The notes: a model not told the origin generated them from the letters alone. 7,360 bases of DNA from an uncultured Bacilli bacterium (GCA_947585065.1 CANPWX010000052.1:1-7360), one strand, 5' to 3'. Counted from the stretch's first letter, positions 1-6,191 are shown. Numbers and translations are program-made.

Positions 1-2
1 AT

Positions 3-1253
3 ATGGATACAAAAGCATTTGAAAATTATGAGTCAGAGGTTCGATCTTATTCTCGTAAATTTCCAGTTGTGTTTGCAAAAGCAAAAGGTAGTTATTTATA
101 TGATGAAGATGGTAATAAATATTTAGATTTTTTTGATGGAGCTGGGGCAGAAAATTATGGACATAATAATCCGGAAATTAAAGAAAAATTGATTGAGTAT
201 CTAAATGATGATGGAATTATTCATGGCCTTGATTTATATACAAAACCAAAAAGAGATTTTATTGATTATTTTGAAAAAGAAGTTTTAATTCCAAGAGGGT
301 TATCTTATAAAATTATGTTTACAGGTCCTACTGGTGCCAATGCAGTAGAATCCGCATTAAAACTTGCTCGTAAAGTAAAGCATCGTCAAGAAATATGGGC
401 ATTGATGGGTGCTTTTCATGGTATGACTTTGGGAGCTCTTTCCCTTACTACCGATCGAAATCCTCGAGCTTCTGCTGGTGTTTCTCTTGATCATGTCACT
501 CATATTCCTGCTCCTTATATGTTTGATATGGATACGATTTCTTATATGGAAAAGTTACTTACAGATGATCATTCGGGAGTAGAAAAACCTGCTGCTTTAA
601 TTATTGAGACTATTCAAGCGGAGGGTGGTGTCTATGTTATGGATGAGACATGGCTTCAAAGAGTACGTAAGTTTTGTGATCAGTACGACATTCTTTTAAT
701 TGTTGATGATATTCAAGTGGGATGTGCTCGAAGTGGTAAATTTTTCTCTTTTGAAAGAGCTCATATTGTTCCGGATATCCTTGTTCTTTCTAAATCCATT
801 GGTGGTTATGGAATGCCTTTTGCTCTTACTCTTATGAAACCGGAACTTGATATTTGGAAACCTGGAGAACATAATGGAACTTTTCGTGGAAATCAACTTG
901 CTATTGTCGCGGCTAAAGCAGGGCTTGAATTTATGATTTCTCACCATATTGAAGAAGAGGTAGAAAGAAAAAGTAAAATTGTGGAACAGTTTTTACAAGA
1001 TGAAATTTTACCTATTCATCCGAAAATTAAAGTTCGAGGGATTGGTCTTATTTGGGGAATTGATTTTGGTGAATTTTCTGATTCTGTTATTTCTTCGATT
1101 GTTCATGAAGCTTTTTATCGTAATTTAGTGATTGAAACTGCTGGGCGTTTTGATAGTGTTCTTAAAATTATGCCACCTCTTACCATTAGTGATGAAGATT
1201 TAAAGATGGGACTATCCATAATTAAAGAAGCTATATTAGAAGTGATAAAGTAG
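3..1253 (+). CDS. ectB: EctB-type L-2,4-diaminobutyrate--2-oxoglutarate (4-)aminotransferase, class III, PLP-dependent
   Basis: Predicted to make L-2,4-diaminobutyrate (DAB) from L-aspartate 4-semialdehyde with glutamate as amino donor, in the cytoplasm. The 416-residue protein has the normal length of the EctB branch of class III aminotransferases and matches it nearly end to end: an N-terminal YESEVRSY block (9-16), the PLP phosphate-binding TGPTGANAVE block (107-116), FHG (138-140) stacking on the cofactor ring, DDIQ (235-238) with D235 expected to bind the pyridine nitrogen, the Schiff-base lysine K264 in LSKSIGGYG, and the family signature KPGEHNGTFRGN shortly after. The start at position 3 fits the family N-terminus, but only two bases precede it, so its RBS and any upstream operon genes are not visible. 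The next gene begins 10 bases after the stop. No ectA or ectC is in the window, so ectoine synthesis is not implied; DAB could serve the neighbouring ligase, a peptide or the cell wall. The enzyme class is firm; the pathway is inferred. Confidence 0.9.
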   Translation: MDTKAFENYESEVRSYSRKFPVVFAKAKGSYLYDEDGNKYLDFFDGAGAENYGHNNPEIKEKLIEYLNDDGIIHGLDLYTKPKRDFIDYFEKEVLIPRGLSYKIMFTGPTGANAVESALKLARKVKHRQEIWALMGAFHGMTLGALSLTTDRNPRASAGVSLDHVTHIPAPYMFDMDTISYMEKLLTDDHSGVEKPAALIIETIQAEGGVYVMDETWLQRVRKFCDQYDILLIVDDIQVGCARSGKFFSFERAHIVPDILVLSKSIGGYGMPFALTLMKPELDIWKPGEHNGTFRGNQLAIVAAKAGLEFMISHHIEEEVERKSKIVEQFLQDEILPIHPKIKVRGIGLIWGIDFGEFSDSVISSIVHEAFYRNLVIETAGRFDSVLKIMPPLTISDEDLKMGLSIIKEAILEVIK

Positions 1254-1258
1254 GAGGT
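1251..1258 (+). promoter_or_regulatory. Strong ribosome binding site overlapping the ectB stop codon
   Basis: TAGGAGGT begins with the TAG stop of the aminotransferase gene and ends five bases before the ATG at 1264. A strong Shine-Dalgarno sequence embedded in the upstream stop codon suggests translational coupling, and supports the two genes being one transcriptional and probably functional unit. Confidence 0.8.
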
Positions 1259-1263
1259 TTTCT

Positions 1264-2274
1264 ATGAGTTTTCAATATTTTAAAAAGATTATTGGTAGGG
1301 CAAGTTTTGAGAGAATGAAAAAGTGTGTTGATACTATTCATGAAAAGGCTGGTAAAAATAAATTTTTGACTTATTTAGATATGGGACAGTGTATGCTTCG
1401 TTATGGTGCGGGTTATATGGATTACATGATTTTTGAATTTTATAATATGAACCATAAAGAACGTAAGACTTATATGACACGTGTAAAAAATAATAAATTA
1501 TTAAATATGATGAATGATCCTAATTATTTAGATGTTTTTGAACATAAAAATTTATTTGATGAACGATTTAAAGAATATATTCATCGAGACTTTATTGATT
1601 TAGAGAAAGCTTCTCGGAAAGAAGTAAAAAATTTTGTGGATAAACATAGTGAGGTCGTGGCAAAACCTAGTGTAGGAGAATGTGGACATGGTATTGAAAT
1701 TCTTTCTATAAAAGATTTTGGTAATTTTGATGATTTTTATCAATATGTTACTAGTGAGAAAAAATTTGGTGTTTTGGAAGAAAAAATTATACAACATCCT
1801 GTTCTTAGTAAATTATATCCTGATTCTGTTAATTGTTTTCGGATGGTTACACTCATACATGATGGTATTCCTCATGTTTTGTATGCTGTTTTGAAAACTG
1901 GAAATAATGGAAACTTTGTAGATAATTTGGAGAGTGGGGGATATGCTTGTCATTTTGATTTAGAAAGTGGTGTGATTTCAGGTCCTGCTCATACTTCTAA
2001 TCAGGAAATTTGTGAAGTTCATCCTGTTACTGGAATAAAATTTGAAGGATATTCTGTTCCTTATGTAAAAGAAGCGATGGAACTTGTGAAAAAGGCTGCT
2101 TTAGAGGTTCCTCAGGTAAAGTATGTTGGTTGGGATGTTTGTATTATGAAAGATGGCCCAGCGATTATAGAAGGTAATGTTTATGCTGCTTATGATTTTC
2201 CTCAACTTCCTGATCGTAGTCAACCTAAAGAAGGATTACTTAAAAAGATTCAGGATATTGGTGTGAAGATATAA
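1264..2274 (+). CDS. Sugar-transfer-associated ATP-grasp family ligase
   Basis: A 336-residue soluble protein resembling the 'sugar-transfer associated ATP-grasp' family (PF14397), which is often found in capsule and envelope polysaccharide loci and is expected to form an amide or peptide-like bond through an acyl-phosphate. Residues 35-110 form the family's N-terminal region (YGAGYMDY at 47-54). The ATP-grasp core follows: K134 in VVAKPSVGECGHG as likely ATP-binding lysine with a Gly-rich loop, LEEKIIQHP (171-179) as the adenine-hinge region, N190/R193 in the NCFRMVTL block, the characteristic VDNLESGG (219-226), HPVTG (253-257), and GWD (289-291) with IIEGN (301-305), where D291, E303 and N305 are the expected Mg-ATP ligands. 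All catalytic positions appear intact. It lies directly behind a DAB-forming aminotransferase with a coupled RBS, so DAB is an attractive candidate substrate. Substrate and acceptor cannot be read from the sequence. Confidence 0.82.
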   Translation: MSFQYFKKIIGRASFERMKKCVDTIHEKAGKNKFLTYLDMGQCMLRYGAGYMDYMIFEFYNMNHKERKTYMTRVKNNKLLNMMNDPNYLDVFEHKNLFDERFKEYIHRDFIDLEKASRKEVKNFVDKHSEVVAKPSVGECGHGIEILSIKDFGNFDDFYQYVTSEKKFGVLEEKIIQHPVLSKLYPDSVNCFRMVTLIHDGIPHVLYAVLKTGNNGNFVDNLESGGYACHFDLESGVISGPAHTSNQEICEVHPVTGIKFEGYSVPYVKEAMELVKKAALEVPQVKYVGWDVCIMKDGPAIIEGNVYAAYDFPQLPDRSQPKEGLLKKIQDIGVKI

Positions 2275-2294
2275 TTAGAAAGGGACGGATACTA

Positions 2295-3248
2295 GTGATT
2301 GTTCATACATTTTTTCTTATTTTAGGATTTATTCTTTTAATTAAGGGTGCTGATATTTTTGTAGATGGTGCTTCTTCTACAGCTCAAAATTTTAAAGTCT
2401 CTAAGATACTTATTGGTCTTACTATTGTAGCATTTGGTACAAGTGCTCCTGAGTTTGCTGTTTCGATGAATGCTTTAGCTAGTTCTAATTCGGATATGGT
2501 ACTTGGTAATGTAATTGGTAGTTGTATACTGAATATTTTATTGATTCTTGGGGTAGGAGCCGTTATTAAACCTATTAAAATTAAGGATAATACTGTTAAA
2601 AAAGAATTACCACTTGCTCTTTTAATTTCCACTTTACTTACTGTTCTTATGTTAGATACAGTTTTAGGCAATGGAACTGTTAATCAAATTACTCGTTCCG
2701 ATGCTATTGTAATTCTTTTGTTCTTTACTGTATTTTTATATTATTTGATTACTTTGGCTAAACAAAAAAAGGAAAAAAATGAAGATGAAACTCCACCTTT
2801 TCGTTTAGGAAAATCTCTTTTGTATGTGGTGATAGGATTAGCAGGAGTTGTTATTGGAAGTGACATCGTTGTTGATAATGCATCTTCTATTGCTAATATT
2901 GTTGGATTGAGTGAAAGAGTTATTTCCTTAACTATTATTGCTTTTGGTACTTCTTTACCTGAACTTGTGACAACAATTGTTTCTTCTAAAAAAGGTGAAC
3001 AAGATTTATTACTTGGAAACATTATTGGCAGTAATATCTTTAATATTTGTATTGTTCTTGGAGTACCTGTTGCTTTGTATGGTACTTTAAATATTGCAAG
3101 TTTTCAGGTGATCGATTTATTGATGCTTGTTGGATCTGCTTTAGTTCTATTCTTGTTTGCTACAATTAATCGAATCATATCGAGAGGGGAAGGCATGTTT
3201 ATGCTAACTCTTTTTACAGTTTATTATCTCTTAGTATTTGTCATTTAA
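2295..3248 (+). CDS. Calcium/sodium antiporter, CaCA family (YrbG-like)
   Basis: An integral membrane cation exchanger of 317 residues, expected to expel Ca2+ in exchange for Na+. It shows the family's two inverted Na_Ca_ex repeats. Repeat 1 has GTSAPE (48-53) and LGNVIGS (70-76); repeat 2 has GTSLPE (218-223) and LGNIIGSN (240-247). These alpha-repeat motifs carry the acidic and polar ion-binding residues (E53, N72, E223, N242) and both are complete. A charged loop (about 155-169, rich in Lys and Glu) separates the halves, and the rest is about ten hydrophobic segments. The start is GTG at 2295, with AAAGGGA at 2279-2285 as ribosome binding site; no earlier start gives a better fit, and the first in-frame ATG lies inside repeat 1. 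It follows the ATP-grasp gene by 20 bases and is probably co-transcribed, though a functional link is not obvious. The gene ends at a hairpin terminator. Confidence 0.9.
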   Translation: MIVHTFFLILGFILLIKGADIFVDGASSTAQNFKVSKILIGLTIVAFGTSAPEFAVSMNALASSNSDMVLGNVIGSCILNILLILGVGAVIKPIKIKDNTVKKELPLALLISTLLTVLMLDTVLGNGTVNQITRSDAIVILLFFTVFLYYLITLAKQKKEKNEDETPPFRLGKSLLYVVIGLAGVVIGSDIVVDNASSIANIVGLSERVISLTIIAFGTSLPELVTTIVSSKKGEQDLLLGNIIGSNIFNICIVLGVPVALYGTLNIASFQVIDLLMLVGSALVLFLFATINRIISRGEGMFMLTLFTVYYLLVFVI

Positions 3249-3276
3249 AAAAATGGATTTTGCTCCATTCTTTTTT
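3247..3276. terminator. Bidirectional intrinsic terminator between convergent genes
   Basis: AATGGA (3252-3257) pairs with TCCATT (3264-3269) around a 6-base loop. An A-run on the left and a T-run on the right extend the stem after one A-C mismatch and provide a U-tract for either strand. It sits between the stop of the exchanger gene and the stop of the amidase gene, where a shared terminator is expected. The stem is short and low in GC, so strength is uncertain. Confidence 0.75.
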
Positions 3277-4633
3277 ATTTTTCGTTTGCTAAATAATTTT
3301 GTAATGCGGATACAATACCTTCAGCATACCCATCTATATTATTTTTTAAATTATTGACATCTACTAGGTTATCTATATATCCTAATTCAAATAAGTAAGG
3401 TTCTGCAGTATTATTTGAATTGTAATGATCATTTTTTCGATATTCTGAATATCCATTATTAATTGCATGTGTAGAAACTCCTCCTACTTCTCTTATATAA
3501 TAGTAGTAAATTAAATTTGTTGATTTTGTTTCAGGGTAATCATCTTGATCTATTTCTTCTTGTGTAAAGAATCTTTGATATATTCCATTTTCTACGCGAT
3601 GTTGATTTTTGTTAGAGGTTGTTGTATTTGCTTTTTCAGTGATTTCTTTTATTAAATTTTGAGCAAAGTCGAAGTTGGTATCATTTGCTACATAAAGTTC
3701 TATTCCTTTTGATTCGGCATCTCCTCCTTCTATTCCTGAAGAATTATTGTGAATCGCAAAGCTGAATTTTGAATGAGTATCGTTTGCCATTGTAGCACTT
3801 CCCATTGGTTCATAGATTTCCACACGACTTTCATTATCTTCTCTTGTTATCGCGACTTTATACCCTAGATTTTCTAATTTTTCTTTTAATGCTAAACTAA
3901 TGTTTAGATTTACTTCTCTTTCTTCTATTTTAATTCCACCTTTGTAGCATCCATCGTAATTACTTGGATCATATATTTCATTTGGTAGCAAACAAATTAC
4001 TTTTCCTGGATCTGTTCCATCATGTCCGGGATCTATTGTAATATCATATACGGTGCTTGGAAGTTTTACTTCTTTAATATTGAAACGCCAAGTTGGACAT
4101 TCTTCATAGGTATTCCATTCCATATCTATTTTATTGTTTTTATTCTCTTTGGTAAGTGTATAATATTCCATATTATTATATTTGGAATGATTTTCTACGG
4201 AGTAATATTTTTCTATTATTTTGTTTTCTTCTTTTTCTTCTGCTTTAATAACAAGATAAAGTTCTTCTTGGGGTAAATTTTCTAAATTAATTCCTTCGTT
4301 GATAAAATTGCTTGTATTAAATGTGTATTCGTTTCCATTTTGATTTAAAATGCATGGAATTTCTATTTCTGTTTGACCATTTGCTAACATTAGTTTTGGA
4401 TTTTCTGTATTTTCTGGTAAAGTGATATTTCCTTCTATATTCATATGAATCCCGTAAATTGCATAGTTTGTAATATGTGCATATGTTTCCATTTCTATTT
4501 TTTCTAAAAATGTTTTTTCTGGTTCTTTATTTAATAGTTTAAAGCCTATAAATGCAATTATGATTAATGCTAATGTTATTAGTAAAGGTAATATTATTTT
4601 TAATTCTTTTTTCATTTTTCTTCTTTTTTTCAT
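3275..4633 (-). CDS. Membrane-anchored N-acetylmuramoyl-L-alanine amidase (Amidase_3)
   Basis: A zinc amidase expected to cut the bond between MurNAc and L-alanine in peptidoglycan, outside the membrane. The 452-residue protein starts with a very basic stretch (KKRRKMKKELK) and one hydrophobic segment (about 11-33), with no clear signal peptidase site, so it is probably an N-in signal anchor. Residues 40-190 are a beta-rich, acidic, unassigned domain. The Amidase_3 domain runs from about 195 to the end: H204 in IDPGHDG, E238 in EREVNL and H295 in AIHNNSS are the predicted Zn ligands, and E416 in FELGYIDN the predicted catalytic Glu. The catalytic part is longer than compact Amidase_3 domains, with extra sequence near 211-233 and between 300 and 410, including a Tyr-rich stretch (376-379). 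The ATG at 4633 is preferred over the internal one at 4615, because AGTAGGT (4638-4644) lies at good spacing before it, whereas the internal ATG has only A/G-rich coding sequence upstream. It is transcribed alone, divergent from the hydrolase. Confidence 0.88.
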   Translation of the reverse strand: MKKRRKMKKELKIILPLLITLALIIIAFIGFKLLNKEPEKTFLEKIEMETYAHITNYAIYGIHMNIEGNITLPENTENPKLMLANGQTEIEIPCILNQNGNEYTFNTSNFINEGINLENLPQEELYLVIKAEEKEENKIIEKYYSVENHSKYNNMEYYTLTKENKNNKIDMEWNTYEECPTWRFNIKEVKLPSTVYDITIDPGHDGTDPGKVICLLPNEIYDPSNYDGCYKGGIKIEEREVNLNISLALKEKLENLGYKVAITREDNESRVEIYEPMGSATMANDTHSKFSFAIHNNSSGIEGGDAESKGIELYVANDTNFDFAQNLIKEITEKANTTTSNKNQHRVENGIYQRFFTQEEIDQDDYPETKSTNLIYYYYIREVGGVSTHAINNGYSEYRKNDHYNSNNTAEPYLFELGYIDNLVDVNNLKNNIDGYAEGIVSALQNYLANEK

Positions 4634-4651
4634 ATAAAACCTACTTTCTTA

Positions 4652-4660
4652 TGATAAAAT
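4652..4660 (+). promoter_or_regulatory. Possible extended -10 element for the DUF2974 gene
   Basis: TGATAAAAT fits TGn plus TAAAAT (five of six to the -10 consensus) on the plus strand, about 45 bases before the TTG start. No convincing -35 lies at the right distance, so this is only the best candidate in a 71-base divergent gap. If real, its transcription start would lie close to or inside the amidase promoter. Confidence 0.35.
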
Positions 4661-4661
4661 T

Positions 4662-4690
4662 ATTATATCAGAGTTTTTCAATAAACTCAA
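4662..4690 (-). promoter_or_regulatory. SigA-type promoter of the amidase gene with extended -10
   Basis: Read on the minus strand, TTGAGT (4690-4685) is followed after 17 bases by a perfect TATAAT (4667-4662), itself preceded by TGA, which makes an extended -10 (TGnTATAAT). Expected transcription start is near 4655, giving a leader of roughly 20 bases that carries the ribosome binding site. The -35 element lies only two bases from the ribosome binding site of the divergent gene. Confidence 0.75.
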
Positions 4691-4692
4691 TT

Positions 4693-4699
4693 GGGGTGA
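4693..4699 (+). promoter_or_regulatory. Ribosome binding site that sets the TTG start of the DUF2974 gene
   Basis: GGGGTGA ends five bases before TTG at 4705. The reading frame is open further left, to an ATG at 4567, but that start has no comparable site, would overlap the amidase gene on the other strand, and adds a hydrophobic stretch not seen in the family. Confidence 0.7.
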
Positions 4700-4704
4700 T
4701 TGTT

Positions 4705-5763
4705 TTGAAAAATATTTATGATTATTTAGATTATTATGGGGATGTATCTTTCGATGAAATGTGTTTTCAAGAAGTTGATAGTTTAATTTTTTCTTTGCTT
4801 TCTTATGCTAAATTTGAATCTATTGTTCCAAAATTTAAGAAAGATTTTATTTCTTTAAAAGAAGCTTGTCTTCAATTTTTGAAAGTTCATAAGAAAGATT
4901 ATAAAAAAGAGGATTGGTTATATCCTATTGTCTATCCTATTATTGAGAGATTATCTAAAAGTGTGCGATTTCAAAATGTTAAATGTTATCATTTTGTTAA
5001 TTATATAGATGAAAATGGACAGTTTGGTGCGGTTACTTTTCGATTTAATGGAATTACTTACATTTCTTATGAGGGAACTGATAGTTCTGTTGTTGGTTGG
5101 AAAGAAGATTTGGAAATGATTTATCAGTATCCTATTGCTTCTCAGAAAAAAGCTGTGGATTATTTTAATGATACATTAAATGTCTTTGATCGAATGATTT
5201 ATATAGGTGGACATTCTAAGGGTGGAAATCTTGCAATGTATGCTTATTTAAATGGAAAATCTTATTATAAAGGACGGGTAAAACAAGTCTATAATTTTGA
5301 TGGGCCAGGATTTTTTGATGATGTATTACAAACGGATGCATATCAAGAAATGTGTACTAAATTAACTACTATTGTTCCTTCTCAAAGTATTGTTGGTATG
5401 TGTTTAGAACATATTCATGTAGAGGCTATTTCAAGTTCTAGTTTTTCTATTATGCAGCATGATGCTAGTACTTGGGAAGTGTTTGGTGGCAAGTTTGTAA
5501 CTTGTGATTTATCAAAACAAAGTGAACGGTTAAATCAAAATTTAAAACAATATATTTCTGATATGAATTTAGAAGAAAGAAAACAATTTGTTGAGACTAG
5601 TTTTGCGGTTTTTGAAAAATCAAAAATTACAAACATTATGCAATTAAAAGACTTCAATATTGCGACATTATTATCTATTATGAAAGAAATTAAAAATATT
5701 CCAAGTAATACGAAACGTAATTTTGTGGCAATAATCCGTCTTTTAATTACAAGTATGCGTTAG
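4705..5763 (+). CDS. DUF2974 (Mbeg1-like) alpha/beta-hydrolase, probable lipase/esterase
   Basis: A soluble alpha/beta-hydrolase of about 352 residues, similar to the DUF2974/Mbeg1-like family (PF11187) of low-GC Gram-positive bacteria; the natural substrate is unknown. With the TTG at 4705 as residue 1, the N-terminus reads NIYDYLDYYGDVSF and then EVDSLIFSLLSY, typical of the family. YEGTD (122-126) and GWKED (131-135) form the family's oxyanion-loop region (other members often have RGTD). The nucleophile elbow is GHSKGGN with S171; D199 in FDGPG is the probable acid; and H252 in QHDASTW is the probable catalytic His. All three are present, so an active hydrolase is likely. No signal peptide or membrane segment is seen, which suggests a cytoplasmic enzyme, perhaps acting on membrane lipid. 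The stop overlaps the stop of the convergent small gene by four bases and no hairpin terminator is visible. Confidence 0.83.
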   Translation: MKNIYDYLDYYGDVSFDEMCFQEVDSLIFSLLSYAKFESIVPKFKKDFISLKEACLQFLKVHKKDYKKEDWLYPIVYPIIERLSKSVRFQNVKCYHFVNYIDENGQFGAVTFRFNGITYISYEGTDSSVVGWKEDLEMIYQYPIASQKKAVDYFNDTLNVFDRMIYIGGHSKGGNLAMYAYLNGKSYYKGRVKQVYNFDGPGFFDDVLQTDAYQEMCTKLTTIVPSQSIVGMCLEHIHVEAISSSSFSIMQHDASTWEVFGGKFVTCDLSKQSERLNQNLKQYISDMNLEERKQFVETSFAVFEKSKITNIMQLKDFNIATLLSIMKEIKNIPSNTKRNFVAIIRLLITSMR

Positions 5764-6074
5764 AAAATACGAATTAGCCTTTCTTGCATATATTTTGGCA
5801 TTGCTTTTTTATTCATTATAATTCCTATGAGGTTATTATTGTCTGCTTCAATATATGCTAGAATGTAATTTTCGTCTTCTTCATCGTAATCGACAAAATT
5901 TATTTGATCAATGTGATAATTTTTGTCAGAACCCATTTTTAAGATGAATTGACAAATTTTTTTCTGTCCATGCTCTGTTTCGCTTATTTCTTTTGGTTCT
6001 AAAAGACTGATAAATTTAAATAGTTTTTGAATTACCTTTAAACTTATGTCATTTACATCTTGTTCAGAAATCAT
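5760..6074 (-). CDS. Hypothetical acidic small protein, 104 residues
   Basis: I do not recognise this protein. Reality as a gene is supported by a textbook ribosome binding site (AAAGGAGG on the minus strand, GGAGG at 6080-6084, five bases from the ATG), a good promoter upstream, and a position filling the gap between neighbours exactly. The 104 residues are acidic overall, with DYDEEDENY around 62-70, one cysteine (C41), no signal peptide and no membrane segment. Predicted character is an N-terminal helix pair (about 5-48), then beta strands (about 53-87, with HIDQINFVDYD and NYILAYIEADNN alternating), then a basic C-terminal helix (KKAMPKYMQERLIRIF). That could be a small regulator, adaptor or immunity-type protein, but nothing decides between these. 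It is divergent from the DUF2130 gene across a shared 173-base control region. Confidence 0.75.
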   Translation of the reverse strand: MISEQDVNDISLKVIQKLFKFISLLEPKEISETEHGQKKICQFILKMGSDKNYHIDQINFVDYDEEDENYILAYIEADNNNLIGIIMNKKAMPKYMQERLIRIF

Positions 6075-6090
6075 AAAATCCTCCTTTCTA

Positions 6091-6111
6091 AATCTCGTTT
6101 TAAATGAGATT
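6091..6111. promoter_or_regulatory. Near-perfect 21-bp palindrome at the small gene's transcription start (candidate operator)
   Basis: The left arm AATCTCGTTT and right arm AAATGAGATT flank a single central T and are complementary at nine of ten positions. The site lies directly after the -10 of the small gene's promoter, starting about at +1 and ending seven bases before the GGAGG. That is a classic place for a repressor dimer; as RNA it could also fold into a hairpin at the 5' end of the transcript. The binding protein is unknown; the sequence does not match CIRCE, Fur or LexA sites that I know. Confidence 0.5.
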
Positions 6112-6119
6112 GGTAGATT

Positions 6120-6147
6120 ATTTTACTTAGAAATTTTTGGTTTTCAA
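6120..6147 (-). promoter_or_regulatory. SigA-type promoter of the 104-residue gene
   Basis: On the minus strand TTGAAA (6147-6142) and TAAAAT (6125-6120) are separated by 16 bases; each matches five of six consensus positions. Transcription should start near 6113, next to the palindrome, with a leader of about 40 bases. Confidence 0.65.
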
Positions 6148-6151
6148 GCCA

Positions 6152-6170
6152 TTCGACAAAATAAGACAAA
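6152..6170 (-). promoter_or_regulatory. Candidate tandem Spo0A boxes
   Basis: On the minus strand TTTGTCGAA (6160-6152) fits the Spo0A-box consensus TTTGTCRAA exactly, and TTTGTCTTA (6170-6162) fits seven of nine. The two lie in the same direction exactly 10 bp apart, the phasing at which Spo0A binds tandem boxes in Bacillus promoters such as abrB. They sit just upstream of the -35 of the small gene, a position suited to activation, and about 60-75 bases upstream of the predicted DUF2130 transcription start. Whether this organism has Spo0A is not known from the window. Confidence 0.4.
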
Positions 6171-6174
6171 ATAA
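6155..6174. repeat. Two tandem copies of a 10-bp unit
   Basis: GACAAAATAA occurs twice head to tail (6155-6164 and 6165-6174) without mismatch. The period is one helical turn. It overlaps the candidate Spo0A boxes and lies between the two divergent promoters. Confidence 0.85.
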
Positions 6175-6191
6175 ATTATTTTTATATCCTA

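Noticed and set aside
696..947. Minus-strand open frame within ectB (and a similar one at 1600-1797 in the ATP-grasp gene)
   Set aside because: Both are antisense to highly conserved coding sequence, with basic or Phe-rich composition and no start signals.
2384..3022. Two minus-strand open frames within the exchanger gene
   Set aside because: They are shadows of a well-supported membrane protein gene and show no family features or ribosome binding sites.
3..3248. Ectoine biosynthesis operon
   Set aside because: Only an ectB-like gene is seen; the following genes are an ATP-grasp ligase and a cation exchanger, not ectA or ectC. Upstream sequence is not available.
4022..4276. Plus-strand open frame rich in Phe and Ile
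   Set aside because: It lies entirely within the amidase gene on the other strand and its composition is what antisense of Lys/Glu/Asn codons gives. No ribosome binding site.
4567..4704. N-terminal extension of the DUF2974 hydrolase with a hydrophobic segment from an ATG at 4567
   Set aside because: It is antisense to the anchor-coding start of the amidase gene, has no ribosome binding site, and adds sequence absent from the family. The TTG at 4705 has GGGGTGA at five bases and the family-typical N-terminus.
6088..6114. CIRCE (HrcA) element, because AATCTC and GAGATT are separated by nine bases
   Set aside because: Only the CTC/GAG core fits; the outer half-site bases differ from TTAGCACTC/GAGTGCTAA at most positions.
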